Source of the DNA: JASHPR01 sp963833885
Lineage (GTDB): Bacteria > Actinomycetota > Actinomycetes > Streptosporangiales > Streptosporangiaceae
Direction of reading: 5' to 3'
Length of the DNA: 64,000 bases
NCBI GenBank assembly: GCA_963833885.1
Contig: CAWHZU010000012.1
Location: 62,001 to 126,000, forward strand
The notes under the pieces were generated by a model that was not told the origin of the DNA, did no database searches, and worked only from the letters and a program-made list of their open reading frames with translations. Below, piece by piece: positions 1-7,224 of this stretch (positions are counted from its first letter, which is position 1; every line of letters begins with the position of its first letter). The translations under genes were made by a program, and so were the position numbers.

Positions 1-316
1 GGTCACGAACGCGTTCAACGCGATCCGCAAGGGCGGCACCGTGGTCGTGACCGGCCTCGCGGACCCGTCCAAGACCACGATCGAGATTTCTGGCGCGATC
101 CTGACCCTGTTCGAGAAGCGGATCCAGGGCAGCCTGTTCGGGTCCGGCGACCCGTTCCACGACATCCCGCGCATGGTCGAGCTGTACCAGTCCGGCGACC
201 TCAAGCTCGACGAGCTGATCACCACCACGTACACGCTGGACCAGGTCAACCAGGGCTATGACGACCTAATCGCCGGCAAGAACATCCGCGGGGTGATCAA
301 GTACGCCGACGCCTGA
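1..316 (+). CDS. zinc-dependent (MDR) alcohol dehydrogenase, C-terminal part
   Basis: This is the last ~104 codons of a gene cut by the left window edge, read in frame 2 and ending with TGA at 314-316. The visible part begins in the Rossmann nucleotide-binding domain (KGGTVVVTGLADPS) and continues into the C-terminal catalytic-fold segment (GSGDPFHDIPRMVELYQSG, then LKLDELITTTYTLDQVNQGY), a pattern typical of medium-chain zinc alcohol dehydrogenases, including the actinobacterial NDMA-dependent type. The zinc ligands lie outside the window, so the subclass cannot be decided. The next gene starts 13 nt downstream in the same direction. Confidence 0.8.
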   Translation, partial: VTNAFNAIRKGGTVVVTGLADPSKTTIEISGAILTLFEKRIQGSLFGSGDPFHDIPRMVELYQSGDLKLDELITTTYTLDQVNQGYDDLIAGKNIRGVIKYADA

Positions 317-329
317 CCCCGGGATCGCG

Positions 330-1754
330 GTGACGCAGCCGACCGGCGGCGGGTCACCGCCCGTCGTCGGCCTGCGCCGGGAGCGCGAGGTGCTCACGGT
401 CGCGCTCGAGGCCGGCCGGCACGTGGTGATCGAGGGCCCGCCGGGCACCGGAAAGTCGACGCTGCTGCGCGCGATCGCCCGCGACTCGGGCCGTGACGTG
501 ATCTTCGTCGAGGGCAACGCGGAGCTCACCCCGGCCCGGCTGATCGGGCAGCACGACCCGTCGCAGGTGCTCGCGGCCGGGTACACGCCGGCCACGTTCG
601 CCGACGGGCCGCTGCTCTCGGCGATGCGGCAGGGGGCGCTGCTGTACCTCGAGGAGTTCAACCGGGTACCCGAGGAGACGCTCAACGTCCTGATCACGCT
701 GCTGACCGAGGGCGAGATCGCGGTGCCGCGACTCGGCACCGTGCGCGCCGGCCCGCAGTTCCGGCTGATCGCCGCCATGAACCCGTTCGACGCGATCGGC
801 ACGGCCCGGGTCAGCCACGCGATCGCGGACCGGATCTGCCGGGTCGTGCTCGGCTACCAGGACGCCGCGGCGGAGCGCGCCATCACCACGGCCGTCACCG
901 GGCTCGACGGCCGGCCGGTCGAGCTTGCCGTCGGGCTCACCCGGGCCACCCGCGTCCACCGGGACGTCCGGATGGGCTCGTCCGTCCGCGGGTCGATCGA
1001 CCTGGTGCTGCTGCTGACCGGCCTGCAGCGGCTGCGCGGCGAGCCCGGCTTGGCCATCCAGACCGCCCGGGACGCGACGCACGCGGCCCTGTCCGGCCGG
1101 ATCCGGATCGCCGACGGCTGCGAGCGGACCCCGGAGTCCGTGCTGGACGAGATCCTGGACGAACTGTGGCCTGCCGACAACGGCGACGCTGATGGCGCTG
1201 ACGGCGCTGACGGCGCCGGCGAGAGGCCGCCCGAGCCGGATCCTGCGAGCCGGGGAAAAGCTGACGGCCAGCCGGGGGCGAGCGCCGACCGGCTGGCCGC
1301 CCCCGGACAGTCCCGCTCCAGCCTGCGCCGCGACCGCAGCGGCGGCGGCGCCGCGCGGCGCAGCATCGGCCGGGCCGAGCTCGCGCTGCGGCACCCGTCG
1401 TTCGAGGAGATCTCGCCGGGCGTTGGCGAGCTCGACGAGGACGCGCTGGCCGGGCTGCTTGCCTCGGATCCCGACGGCGCCGCGGCGCTGCTCGCCGACC
1501 TCGCCGCGGCCACCGACCGGGAGCTGCGGGCGGCCGCGCGGCGGCTGGCGGCGCGGGTGTTCATCCGGCTCGGCCGGGCGGCTGCCCCGCGCGACCCGGG
1601 GAACCCGCCGCCTGGAGCCGAGCCGGAGCGGCGAGGGCGACCTGGACCTGGAACGCACCATGGCCCGCTGGCCCGGCAGCGGGCCGCTGCACAGCGAGGA
1701 CCTGGTGACCAGGGCCTGGGCCGCGCGCACCAGGGCGGTGTGCCTGCTGGTTGA
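330..1754 (+). CDS. MoxR-type AAA+ ATPase, 5' part of a frameshifted ATPase-VWA gene
   Basis: The GTG start lies 13 nt after the dehydrogenase stop. Residues ~10-285 form an AAA_5/MoxR ATPase: Walker A GPPGTGKST (~36-44), Walker B-like ALLYLEEFNRV (~106-116), then an ATPase lid region. MoxR ATPases act as chaperones with VWA-domain partners. After a low-complexity Asp/Ala/Gly linker (~285-345), residues ~350-415 (from RAELALRHPSFEEISPGV to AARRLAARVFIRL) are the N-terminal part of an actinobacterial VWA protein. The rest of that protein, including the MIDAS motif, lies in frame 1 from about position 1590. The last ~50 residues here are therefore probably out-of-frame translation. Intact, the product would be one ~660-residue chelatase-like ATPase-VWA fusion. 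Confidence 0.75.
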   Translation: MTQPTGGGSPPVVGLRREREVLTVALEAGRHVVIEGPPGTGKSTLLRAIARDSGRDVIFVEGNAELTPARLIGQHDPSQVLAAGYTPATFADGPLLSAMRQGALLYLEEFNRVPEETLNVLITLLTEGEIAVPRLGTVRAGPQFRLIAAMNPFDAIGTARVSHAIADRICRVVLGYQDAAAERAITTAVTGLDGRPVELAVGLTRATRVHRDVRMGSSVRGSIDLVLLLTGLQRLRGEPGLAIQTARDATHAALSGRIRIADGCERTPESVLDEILDELWPADNGDADGADGADGAGERPPEPDPASRGKADGQPGASADRLAAPGQSRSSLRRDRSGGGAARRSIGRAELALRHPSFEEISPGVGELDEDALAGLLASDPDGAAALLADLAAATDRELRAAARRLAARVFIRLGRAAAPRDPGNPPPGAEPERRGRPGPGTHHGPLARQRAAAQRGPGDQGLGRAHQGGVPAG

Positions 1755-2319
1755 CGCCAGCGGCTCGATGGCCGGGCCCGGCGTGGCCATGGCCGCGGTG
1801 GCCGCCGCCGCGGTCGTGCTGGCCTCCGGCCACCGGCTGGCTCCCTCGGTGATCGCGTTCAGCAGCGAGGTGCGGGTGCTGCAGCCGCAGGGCACCCGCC
1901 GGCCGCCCGATGACCTCGTCGGCGACCTAGTCGGGCTGCGCGGGCACGGCGTGACCGACCTGGCCCGCGCGCTGCGCGCTGCGGCGGCGCAACTGGCCAG
2001 GGCCGACGGCGACGAGCGGGTCGCGGTGCTGCTGTCCGACTGCCTGCGCACCGCCGGCGCCGACCCGGCCACGGCGCTAGCCGGCATCGACCGCCTGCAC
2101 GTCCTCTGCCCAGCCGCCGAGGACCGCCCACCCGGCCGCGACGGCCCGGGCCGCGGCCCAGGCGGCGGCCCGGGCCTGGCGCCCGGACTGGCCACGAGGC
2201 CGGGAACGGCCGCGGCGGCTGGACCGGCCGCTGCCCTAGCCAGGGCCGGCGGCGGCATCAGCCAGCCGGTGCGTACCCTCGCCGACGTCGCCCCCGCCCT
2301 CCAGCGCATCCTCGCCTAG
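1660..2319 (+). CDS. VWA-domain protein, 3' part of the frameshifted ATPase-VWA gene
   Basis: Frame 1 carries a von Willebrand A domain with a full MIDAS: DASGSM near 1753, Thr in GHGVTDLARAL near 1950, and Asp in VLLSDCLR near 2035. Such domains bind divalent metal and ligands and pair with MoxR ATPases in metal insertion or complex assembly. Homology-like sequence begins upstream of the first ATG (1660), around 1590 (RRLEPSRSGEGDLDLERT), and joins the frame-0 sequence of the preceding ATPase gene. The two pieces look like one gene split by a +1 base or -2 base change between about 1570 and 1600. The C-terminus has a Gly/Pro/Ala-rich stretch before the final helix. The start at 1660 is only the first available ATG. 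Confidence 0.65.
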   Translation: MARWPGSGPLHSEDLVTRAWAARTRAVCLLVDASGSMAGPGVAMAAVAAAAVVLASGHRLAPSVIAFSSEVRVLQPQGTRRPPDDLVGDLVGLRGHGVTDLARALRAAAAQLARADGDERVAVLLSDCLRTAGADPATALAGIDRLHVLCPAAEDRPPGRDGPGRGPGGGPGLAPGLATRPGTAAAAGPAAALARAGGGISQPVRTLADVAPALQRILA

Positions 2320-2337
2320 CGCCGGACCGGACCGCGC

Positions 2338-2389
2338 ACCCAAACCCAGGCGCCGGGGCCCGGACCGCCCACACCCAAACCCGGGCGCC
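2338..2389. repeat. imperfect direct repeat downstream of the VWA gene
   Basis: ACCCAAACCCAGGCGCC at 2338-2354 recurs with one change at 2373-2389, and GGACCGC precedes both copies. The spacing is about 35 bp. It lies just after the VWA stop codon and before the two-component operon. No function can be read from it; it resembles other short duplications in gene-free gaps of this window. Confidence 0.6.
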
Positions 2390-2536
2390 TGTTGCGGCCA
2401 CGCGGCACCACAGGTGACGCAGCGTTGCTGAAGGGGCAGCTGAGGTTACGCAGGGTAGGCGGGCGGTGGGCGGGTCAGTCGCGAGGCTGAGGCGGCGGTC
2501 AGCTTTCGGTAGGACGACGTCGGGCAGTGCCGCGCC

Positions 2537-2551
2537 TACGCTGGGGGCGTG
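2537..2551 (+). promoter_or_regulatory. candidate leaderless promoter of the two-component operon
   Basis: TACGCT at 2537-2542 fits an actinobacterial -10 (TANNNT), and the GTG start codon follows after 6 nt. Transcription would then begin at or next to the start codon. No Shine-Dalgarno sequence is evident upstream of this GTG. The same arrangement recurs before at least ten other genes in the window. Confidence 0.45.
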
Positions 2552-3781
2552 TCCGCGGTGTACGCCTGGCTGATCCGGCATCCGATGCTGGTCGACGGCG
2601 TGCTCGCGTTCGGCCTCGCGGTGCTGGGCGTGGGCTCGGCGCTGAAGGTCCACCCCGCGCTGCAACTGTCGCTGGTCGCGGCGATGACGGTCCCCGTAGT
2701 GTTCCGGCGCAGATACCCGGTCCAGGCGTTCGTGATCAGCGGCTGCGCGCTGGCGGTCGACCTGGTGACCAGCGGCGGCCCGGGCGGCTCGCTGCTGGCG
2801 CCCCTGGTGCTGCTGTACACCCTGGCCGCCTACCGCCCGCGCCGCGTGTCGATCCCGGGGCTGCTGGTTTCCCTGGCCGGGGCGTGGGCCGTGGTTGTGG
2901 TGCGGGTGGGGTCTTCCGTCGGCGGGGTCAACCTGGTCCTGCTGGCCCTGGTGATCTCCAGCGGGACCGCGCTGGTGGCGTGGGTGCTCGGGGACTCGAT
3001 GCGGTACCGGCGCGCATACCTGAAGGCGCTGGAGGACCGAGCGGCGCGGCTGGAGCGGGAGCGCGGCACGCAGGCGCAGATCGCCGCCGCGGCCGAGCGG
3101 GCCAGGATCGCCCGTGAGCTGCACGACGTGATCGCGCACAACGTCAGCGTGATGGTGGTGCAGGCCGACGGCGCGGGCTACGCGCTGCGCACCGAGCCGG
3201 AGCGGGCCGGGCAGGCGCTGGCCGCGATCGCGCAGACCGGGCGGCAGGCGCTGACCGAGATGCGGCGGCTGCTCGGCGTGCTGCGCTCCGGGGATGAGCA
3301 GGCCGGCCTGGCGCCGGTGCCCGGTCTCGACCAGATCCGCGAGCTGATCGGCCAGGCTCGCGACGCGGGCATGTCGGTGTCGCTCACGCTGTTCGGCGCG
3401 CCCAGACCGCTGTCCGAGGGCGCCGAGCTCGCGGCTTACCGGGTGGTGCAGGAGTCGCTGACCAACACGCGCAAGCACGGCGGCCTGGCGGCCGCGGCCA
3501 CGGTCACCATGACCTACGAACCGGACGGGCTGATGCTGCAGATGACCGACGACGGGCTCGGCGCCGCTGCGGCCCCGGACGGGATCGGGCACGGGCTGAC
3601 CGGGATGCGCGAGCGGATCGAGATGTACGGCGGGACGGTTCAGGCCGGTCCGCTGCCGGCCGGGGGGTACAAGGTGACCGCCCGGCTGCCGTACGCCAGC
3701 GCCGGGACCGGCGAGCCCGCGATCAGCGGGGTACCGCTGCCGGACGAGCGGGCCGGAAGCCGATCGGAGAGCACGGCGTGA
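2549..3781 (+). CDS. sensor histidine kinase (NarL/DesK-type)
   Basis: This 410-residue membrane kinase has about five or six hydrophobic segments in residues 14-148, followed by a short coiled stretch (~152-185). A HisKA_3 dimerisation/phosphoacceptor helix carries ARELHDVIAHNVSVMVVQ, with the phosphorylated His at about 192. The C-terminal HATPase_c domain shows ELAAYRVVQESLTNTRKHG (N box) and DDGLG/GIGHGLTGMRER (G boxes). It would autophosphorylate and pass phosphate to the response regulator encoded next, whose GTG start overlaps its stop by 4 nt (GTGA). No extracellular sensor domain is visible, so the signal is probably sensed in or at the membrane and is unknown. Confidence 0.9.
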   Translation: MSAVYAWLIRHPMLVDGVLAFGLAVLGVGSALKVHPALQLSLVAAMTVPVVFRRRYPVQAFVISGCALAVDLVTSGGPGGSLLAPLVLLYTLAAYRPRRVSIPGLLVSLAGAWAVVVVRVGSSVGGVNLVLLALVISSGTALVAWVLGDSMRYRRAYLKALEDRAARLERERGTQAQIAAAAERARIARELHDVIAHNVSVMVVQADGAGYALRTEPERAGQALAAIAQTGRQALTEMRRLLGVLRSGDEQAGLAPVPGLDQIRELIGQARDAGMSVSLTLFGAPRPLSEGAELAAYRVVQESLTNTRKHGGLAAAATVTMTYEPDGLMLQMTDDGLGAAAAPDGIGHGLTGMRERIEMYGGTVQAGPLPAGGYKVTARLPYASAGTGEPAISGVPLPDERAGSRSESTA

Positions 3782-4452
3782 CCATCCGGATCATCCTCGT
3801 AGACGACCAGGAGCTGGTCCGGACCGGGTTCCGGATGGTGCTCGACGCGCAGCCGGACATGACCGTGGTCGGCGAGGCCGCCGACGGGCTCGAGGCCGTG
3901 CAGGCCGCGCGCGCCCACCAGGCCGACGTCATGATCATGGATGCGCGGATGCCCAGGCTCGACGGTGTGGCGGCGACGCGCCAGATCCGGCAGGCGGGCG
4001 ACCTGCCGCGGGTGCTCATGCTCACCACCTTCGACCTCGACGAGTACGCGTTCGCCGCGCTGAAGGCCGGGGCCAGCGGCTTCCTGCTCAAGGACGTGCC
4101 ACCGGACGAGCTGCTGTTCGCGATCAGGGCGGTGCACTCGGGCGATGCGGTGGTGGCGCCCTCGACCACCCGGCGGCTGATCGACAGGTTCGCGCCCATG
4201 CTGCCGGCCGATGCGGCGGCCGGCACGCCGGACCTCGGTGAATTGACGGAACGCGAACGCCAGGTGCTGATCCTGGTGGCCCAGGGCCTGTCCAACGCCG
4301 AGCTCGCCAAGCAGCTGTTCGTGTCCGAGGCCACGGTCAAGACGCACGTGGGCCGCATCCTGGCCAAGCTGGGCCTGCGGGACCGGGTCCAGGCCGTGGT
4401 CTTCGCCTACGAGAACGGCCTGGTCCGGGCCGGCGACCACGGCAGTTCCTGA
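3778..4452 (+). CDS. LuxR/NarL-family response regulator
   Basis: This is a 224-residue regulator. The N-terminal receiver domain has the acidic pair at residues 9-10, the phosphoacceptor Asp at about 55 (VMIMDARMPR) and the conserved Lys in GFLLKDVPP. The C-terminal LuxR-type helix-turn-helix spans ~160-210 (LTERERQVLILVAQGLSNAE, then VSEATVKTHVGRIL). It is translationally coupled to the upstream kinase by a GTGA overlap and is its likely partner. A tandem 21-bp repeat with dyad symmetry lies just after its stop codon, before the MHYT genes, and is a possible target. Confidence 0.92.
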   Translation: MTIRIILVDDQELVRTGFRMVLDAQPDMTVVGEAADGLEAVQAARAHQADVMIMDARMPRLDGVAATRQIRQAGDLPRVLMLTTFDLDEYAFAALKAGASGFLLKDVPPDELLFAIRAVHSGDAVVAPSTTRRLIDRFAPMLPADAAAGTPDLGELTERERQVLILVAQGLSNAELAKQLFVSEATVKTHVGRILAKLGLRDRVQAVVFAYENGLVRAGDHGSS

Positions 4453-4459
4453 TCCCTGC

Positions 4460-4501
4460 GCAGCTCCCACGGCGGGAAATGCAGCTCCCGCGGCGGGAAA
4501 T
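4460..4501. repeat. tandem 21-bp repeat with internal dyad, upstream of MHYT genes
   Basis: Two adjacent 21-bp copies (4460-4480 and 4481-4501) differ at one base. The second contains TCCCGCGGCGGGA, a nearly perfect inverted repeat, followed by an AAAT tail. Tandem dyads of one helical repeat family between a response regulator and a downstream operon look like operator sites, but no transcription start can be seen. The copies might instead be a simple duplication. Confidence 0.55.
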
Positions 4502-4617
4502 TAGGCCCTGGTCCGCTATTCCTGAGTGACTGTCCGCATTCTGCGAATTGCATACAGCAAGACAGTTCAGCCAGTAACCTCAGATCCGGACACGTTCCGG
4601 CGGGGAGTGATTACACC

Positions 4618-5499
4618 GTGTTACATCTGCACGATTTCACCTATGGCCTGGCAACCCCGGCGCTCAGCTACATCGTCGCCAGCATCGGCGCCCTGCTCGG
4701 CCTGCGGGCCGTCACCCGGGCCCGCGCCTCGCAGGGGGCGTCGCGCAGCCGCTGGCTGCTTCTCGCCGGGTCGGCCATGGGCAGCATCGGGATCTGGGCC
4801 ATGGGCTTCGCCGGCCTGCTCGGCTTTGCCGTCGCCGGTGAGACCACGCGCTACAGCCTTCCGGTCACGATCCTCAGCCTGCTCGTCGCCGTTGTGACGA
4901 TCACCGCGGGGCTGCTGGTCGTCGGGTTCAGCGGTGAGGAATCGGGCCCGCTGATCGGCGCCGGGCTGATCGCCGGCCTCGGCCTGGCCCTGACCCAGTA
5001 CCTGGGGCTGGCGGCGATGCGGATGCCGGGGCGGCTCGGATACGACCCGGTGCTGTTCACCGTCTCGATCGCGATCGCCATAGTCGCCGCGACGTCGATC
5101 CTGTGGTCCGCGGTCCGGCTGCGCCGGGTCTGGGCCACCGTGGCCGTCTCGCTGCTGCTCGGCATCGCGGTCAGCGCCGTGCACTACACAGCGATCGCGG
5201 CGGTCAAGGTGTCCCCGGCCAGCACCGCGACCGGAATGGTCATCGGCGGGGGCGGCGGCGCGACGGCTGCCAGCTACGTGCTCCCCGTCGTCCTCGGCGC
5301 CAGCATCGCGGCGTTCCTTGCCTGGGCGGCCGTCGCGCTGGCGCCGACCGAGGACGCCATCCGCTACGACGCCGCGCTGCTGGACCACATCCGCAGGCGC
5401 AGCGAACTCCCGCTCGAGCTGGAGACCGCGATCCCGCAGGATTACGGCGAGGCGCCCTGGAGCCTCGCCACGTTCCACGAGCCGCCCGAACCACGCTGA
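4618..5499 (+). CDS. MHYT-like integral membrane protein with degenerate motifs
   Basis: This 293-residue protein starts with GTG about 10 nt after a GGGGAG ribosome site. It has seven or so hydrophobic segments and aligns without gaps to the next gene over ~240 residues. MHYT domains sense small ligands through metal held by repeated M-H-x-x motifs. Here the first motif is MGFA (62-65) and the second TQYL (126-129); only the third, VHYT (188-191), keeps its His. Ligand or metal binding is therefore probably altered. There is no attached GGDEF, EAL or kinase domain. The C-terminal ~50 residues are charged and cytoplasmic. It is probably a diverged duplicate of its neighbour. Confidence 0.8.
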   Translation: MLHLHDFTYGLATPALSYIVASIGALLGLRAVTRARASQGASRSRWLLLAGSAMGSIGIWAMGFAGLLGFAVAGETTRYSLPVTILSLLVAVVTITAGLLVVGFSGEESGPLIGAGLIAGLGLALTQYLGLAAMRMPGRLGYDPVLFTVSIAIAIVAATSILWSAVRLRRVWATVAVSLLLGIAVSAVHYTAIAAVKVSPASTATGMVIGGGGGATAASYVLPVVLGASIAAFLAWAAVALAPTEDAIRYDAALLDHIRRRSELPLELETAIPQDYGEAPWSLATFHEPPEPR

Positions 5500-5606
5500 G
5501 CGCAGCGACCGGAAACGTTCGTAACAGTTCAGCAAGGTCGGGCCCGCTGGCTGAAGCCGGCACGGTAGCCTCCGGGCAAATAGCCTCATACGGCTATGGG
5601 GGCCGA

Positions 5607-6782
5607 ATGCTGACTGTTCATAACTTCTCCTACGGGCTGCTGACGCCCGTGCTCGCCTACCTGGTGTCCTGCATGGGCGCGTTCCTCGGCCTGCGGTGCA
5701 CCACCCGCGCCTTCGCCTACCAGGGGTGGGCGCGCGTGCGCTGGCTGTTGTTTGCCGGGGTATCGATCGGGATCACCGGGATCTGGGTGATGCACTTCAT
5801 CGCCATGCTCGGGTTCTCGATCCCCGGCGAGACCATCCATTACAACGTGCTGATCACGATCCTGAGCATGTTCATCGCGGTCGGCATCGTGTGCGCCGGG
5901 CTGCTCATCGTCGGGTTCGGGGGTACTGGGTACGGCTCCCTGGTGCTGGCCGGCCTGATCACCGGGTTCGGCGTGGCGAGCATGCACTACATGGGCATGG
6001 CCGCGATGCGGATGCCGGGCCGAATCACTTACAACGCCGGGCTGTTCGGCTTGTCGGTGCTGATCGCCGTCATTGCAGCCACCGCCGCGCTGTGGGCCGC
6101 GCTCCGGCTGCGCGGCGTCTGGCACACGCTCGTCGCCGCCATGGTCATGGGCGTCGCTGTCAGCGGCATGCACTACATGGGGATGGCCGCGATGCGGATG
6201 TACCGCGCGGCCGGCCCGGCTGGCATGGTCATGGGCGGCTCGGGCGGCGCGACCGCGGAGAGCTTCCTGCTGCCGCTGATCCTCGGGATCTGCGTGGTCT
6301 CGTTCATCTCGATCGCGACAATCGCGCTGTCGCCCACCGGCGATGAGATTCGCAACGAAAACGAGCTGATGGACCGGATCAGCAAGCTCGATTCGCAGGC
6401 CCGCTTACCACGCCGGGCTGCCGCCGAAGCACAATGGGCCGCGTGGACGACAACGACGCCGAGCGCGGCCCGGGCTGGCTGCTGCTCGTCTACCGGGTTC
6501 CGTCCGAGCCAACCAGGCTTCGCTCGACGGTGTGGCGCAGGCTCAAGAGCCTCGGCGCCATCTACCTGCAGAACTCCGCGGCCGCGCTGCCGGCCAGCGT
6601 CGCGGCCGAGCGGGCGCTGCGCAAGCTCAGGAGCGAGATCCTGGACATGTCGGGAACCGCGGCGCTGCTGTCCTGCACCGTGCTCGCTGGGGAACAGGAG
6701 GTTCGTGCCCAGTTCCAGGCGGCGCGCGACGATGAGTACGACGAGATCGTGGACAAGTGCCATGACTTCCTCGGGCAGGTGA
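5607..6782 (+). CDS. MHYT-domain integral membrane protein
   Basis: The ATG at 5607 opens a protein colinear with the upstream MHYT-like gene. All three signature motifs are intact: MHFI (62-65), MHYM (126-129) and MHYM (188-191), spaced 64 and 62 residues apart as in YkoW/CoxC-type sensor domains thought to bind copper. Seven transmembrane segments fill residues ~10-250. The recognisable protein ends near residue 275 (MDRISKLDSQARL). From about 6434 the reading frame continues for ~350 bp over the next gene, giving a low-quality Arg/Ser/Thr-rich tail. This tail may not be real: a frameshift near 6400-6430 or a true overlap are both possible. Confidence 0.75.
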   Translation: MLTVHNFSYGLLTPVLAYLVSCMGAFLGLRCTTRAFAYQGWARVRWLLFAGVSIGITGIWVMHFIAMLGFSIPGETIHYNVLITILSMFIAVGIVCAGLLIVGFGGTGYGSLVLAGLITGFGVASMHYMGMAAMRMPGRITYNAGLFGLSVLIAVIAATAALWAALRLRGVWHTLVAAMVMGVAVSGMHYMGMAAMRMYRAAGPAGMVMGGSGGATAESFLLPLILGICVVSFISIATIALSPTGDEIRNENELMDRISKLDSQARLPRRAAAEAQWAAWTTTTPSAARAGCCSSTGFRPSQPGFARRCGAGSRASAPSTCRTPRPRCRPASRPSGRCASSGARSWTCREPRRCCPAPCSLGNRRFVPSSRRRATMSTTRSWTSAMTSSGR

Positions 6783-6997
6783 AGAAGGAGTACGACGAGA
6801 ACCACTTCACCTACGCCGAGCTCGAGGAGAACGAGGTTGACCTCGTCAAGCTGAAGAACTGGCTGGAACGGGTGCGCCAGCGCGACACCTTCGGCGCCGC
6901 CGGGCGGCAGCCAGCGGAGAAAGGGATCGAGGACTGCGAGCAGTCCCTCGAGGCTTTCGCGGCGCGAGTGTATGCCGAGGAGGCGGAGAGCCGATAG
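6434..6997 (+). CDS. ChrB N-terminal-domain protein
   Basis: The 187-residue product has the conserved start of ChrB-type proteins (WLLLVYRVPSEPTRLR, then RRLKSLGAIYLQNSAAALP). This domain is found in the chromate-responsive regulator ChrB and in free-standing proteins. The middle (ARDDEYDEIVDKCHDFLGQV) and charged C-terminal helices also fit the family. No ChrA transporter or ChrB C-terminal domain is near, so a chromate role is unproven. The ATG at 6434 lies inside the long open frame of the preceding MHYT gene. Coding quality favours this gene over the MHYT tail. It ends 19 bp from a convergent small membrane gene. Confidence 0.8.
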   Translation: MGRVDDNDAERGPGWLLLVYRVPSEPTRLRSTVWRRLKSLGAIYLQNSAAALPASVAAERALRKLRSEILDMSGTAALLSCTVLAGEQEVRAQFQAARDDEYDEIVDKCHDFLGQVKKEYDENHFTYAELEENEVDLVKLKNWLERVRQRDTFGAAGRQPAEKGIEDCEQSLEAFAARVYAEEAESR

Positions 6998-7006
6998 GCG
7001 CGAGTG
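6961..7006. repeat. short direct repeat at the ChrB-like gene 3' end
   Basis: GGCGCGAGTG occurs at 6961-6970 and again at 6997-7006, 36 bp apart, spanning the stop codon of the ChrB-domain gene at its convergent junction. The copies are short, so chance is possible in 70%-GC DNA. It is listed because stronger 3'-end duplications occur at four other convergent junctions. Confidence 0.35.
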
Positions 7007-7016
7007 CCTGTTACGC

Positions 7017-7223
7017 CTAGCCGCCCCGGCGCGTCGCGCGCCACAGGCTGACCGGGAGCAGCAGCACCAAGGACAGCGGCACCAGCCACCAGGCGGGAAC
7101 GGCCGTCTGGCTCAGCGCGTAGGTGAGCGCCAGGCTGATCACCACCCCGGCCGCGACCAGCCAGTCGTCGCCGATCACGAAGTCGTACCAGAAGGCGGCG
7201 AAGGACCGGATGCGCGCGCCCAT
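7017..7223 (-). CDS. small two-helix membrane protein
   Basis: This 68-residue protein has two hydrophobic segments (about 20-37 and 42-60) between a short N-terminal part (IRSFAAFWYDFVIGDDW) and a basic tail (RATRRGG). It starts 1 nt after the stop of the upstream membrane gene on the same strand, so the two are almost certainly co-transcribed. It is not recognised as a named family. It may be an accessory subunit of the EXXE permease-like neighbour. Confidence 0.7.
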   Translation of the reverse strand: MGARIRSFAAFWYDFVIGDDWLVAAGVVISLALTYALSQTAVPAWWLVPLSLVLLLPVSLWRATRRGG

Positions 7224-7224
7224 G

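Noticed and set aside
354..2309. 651-codon open frame on the minus strand
   Set aside because: It is antisense to the ATPase-VWA gene; the Pro/Arg/Gly-rich translation has no domain and mirrors the GC-rich plus-strand codons.
5103..5606. N-terminal extension of the second MHYT gene
   Set aside because: It runs out of frame through the first MHYT gene. The ATG at 5607 aligns exactly with the start of the paralog.
6434..6997. Chromate-resistance operon
   Set aside because: Only the N-terminal ChrB domain is present; there is no ChrA transporter or ChrB C-terminal domain nearby.
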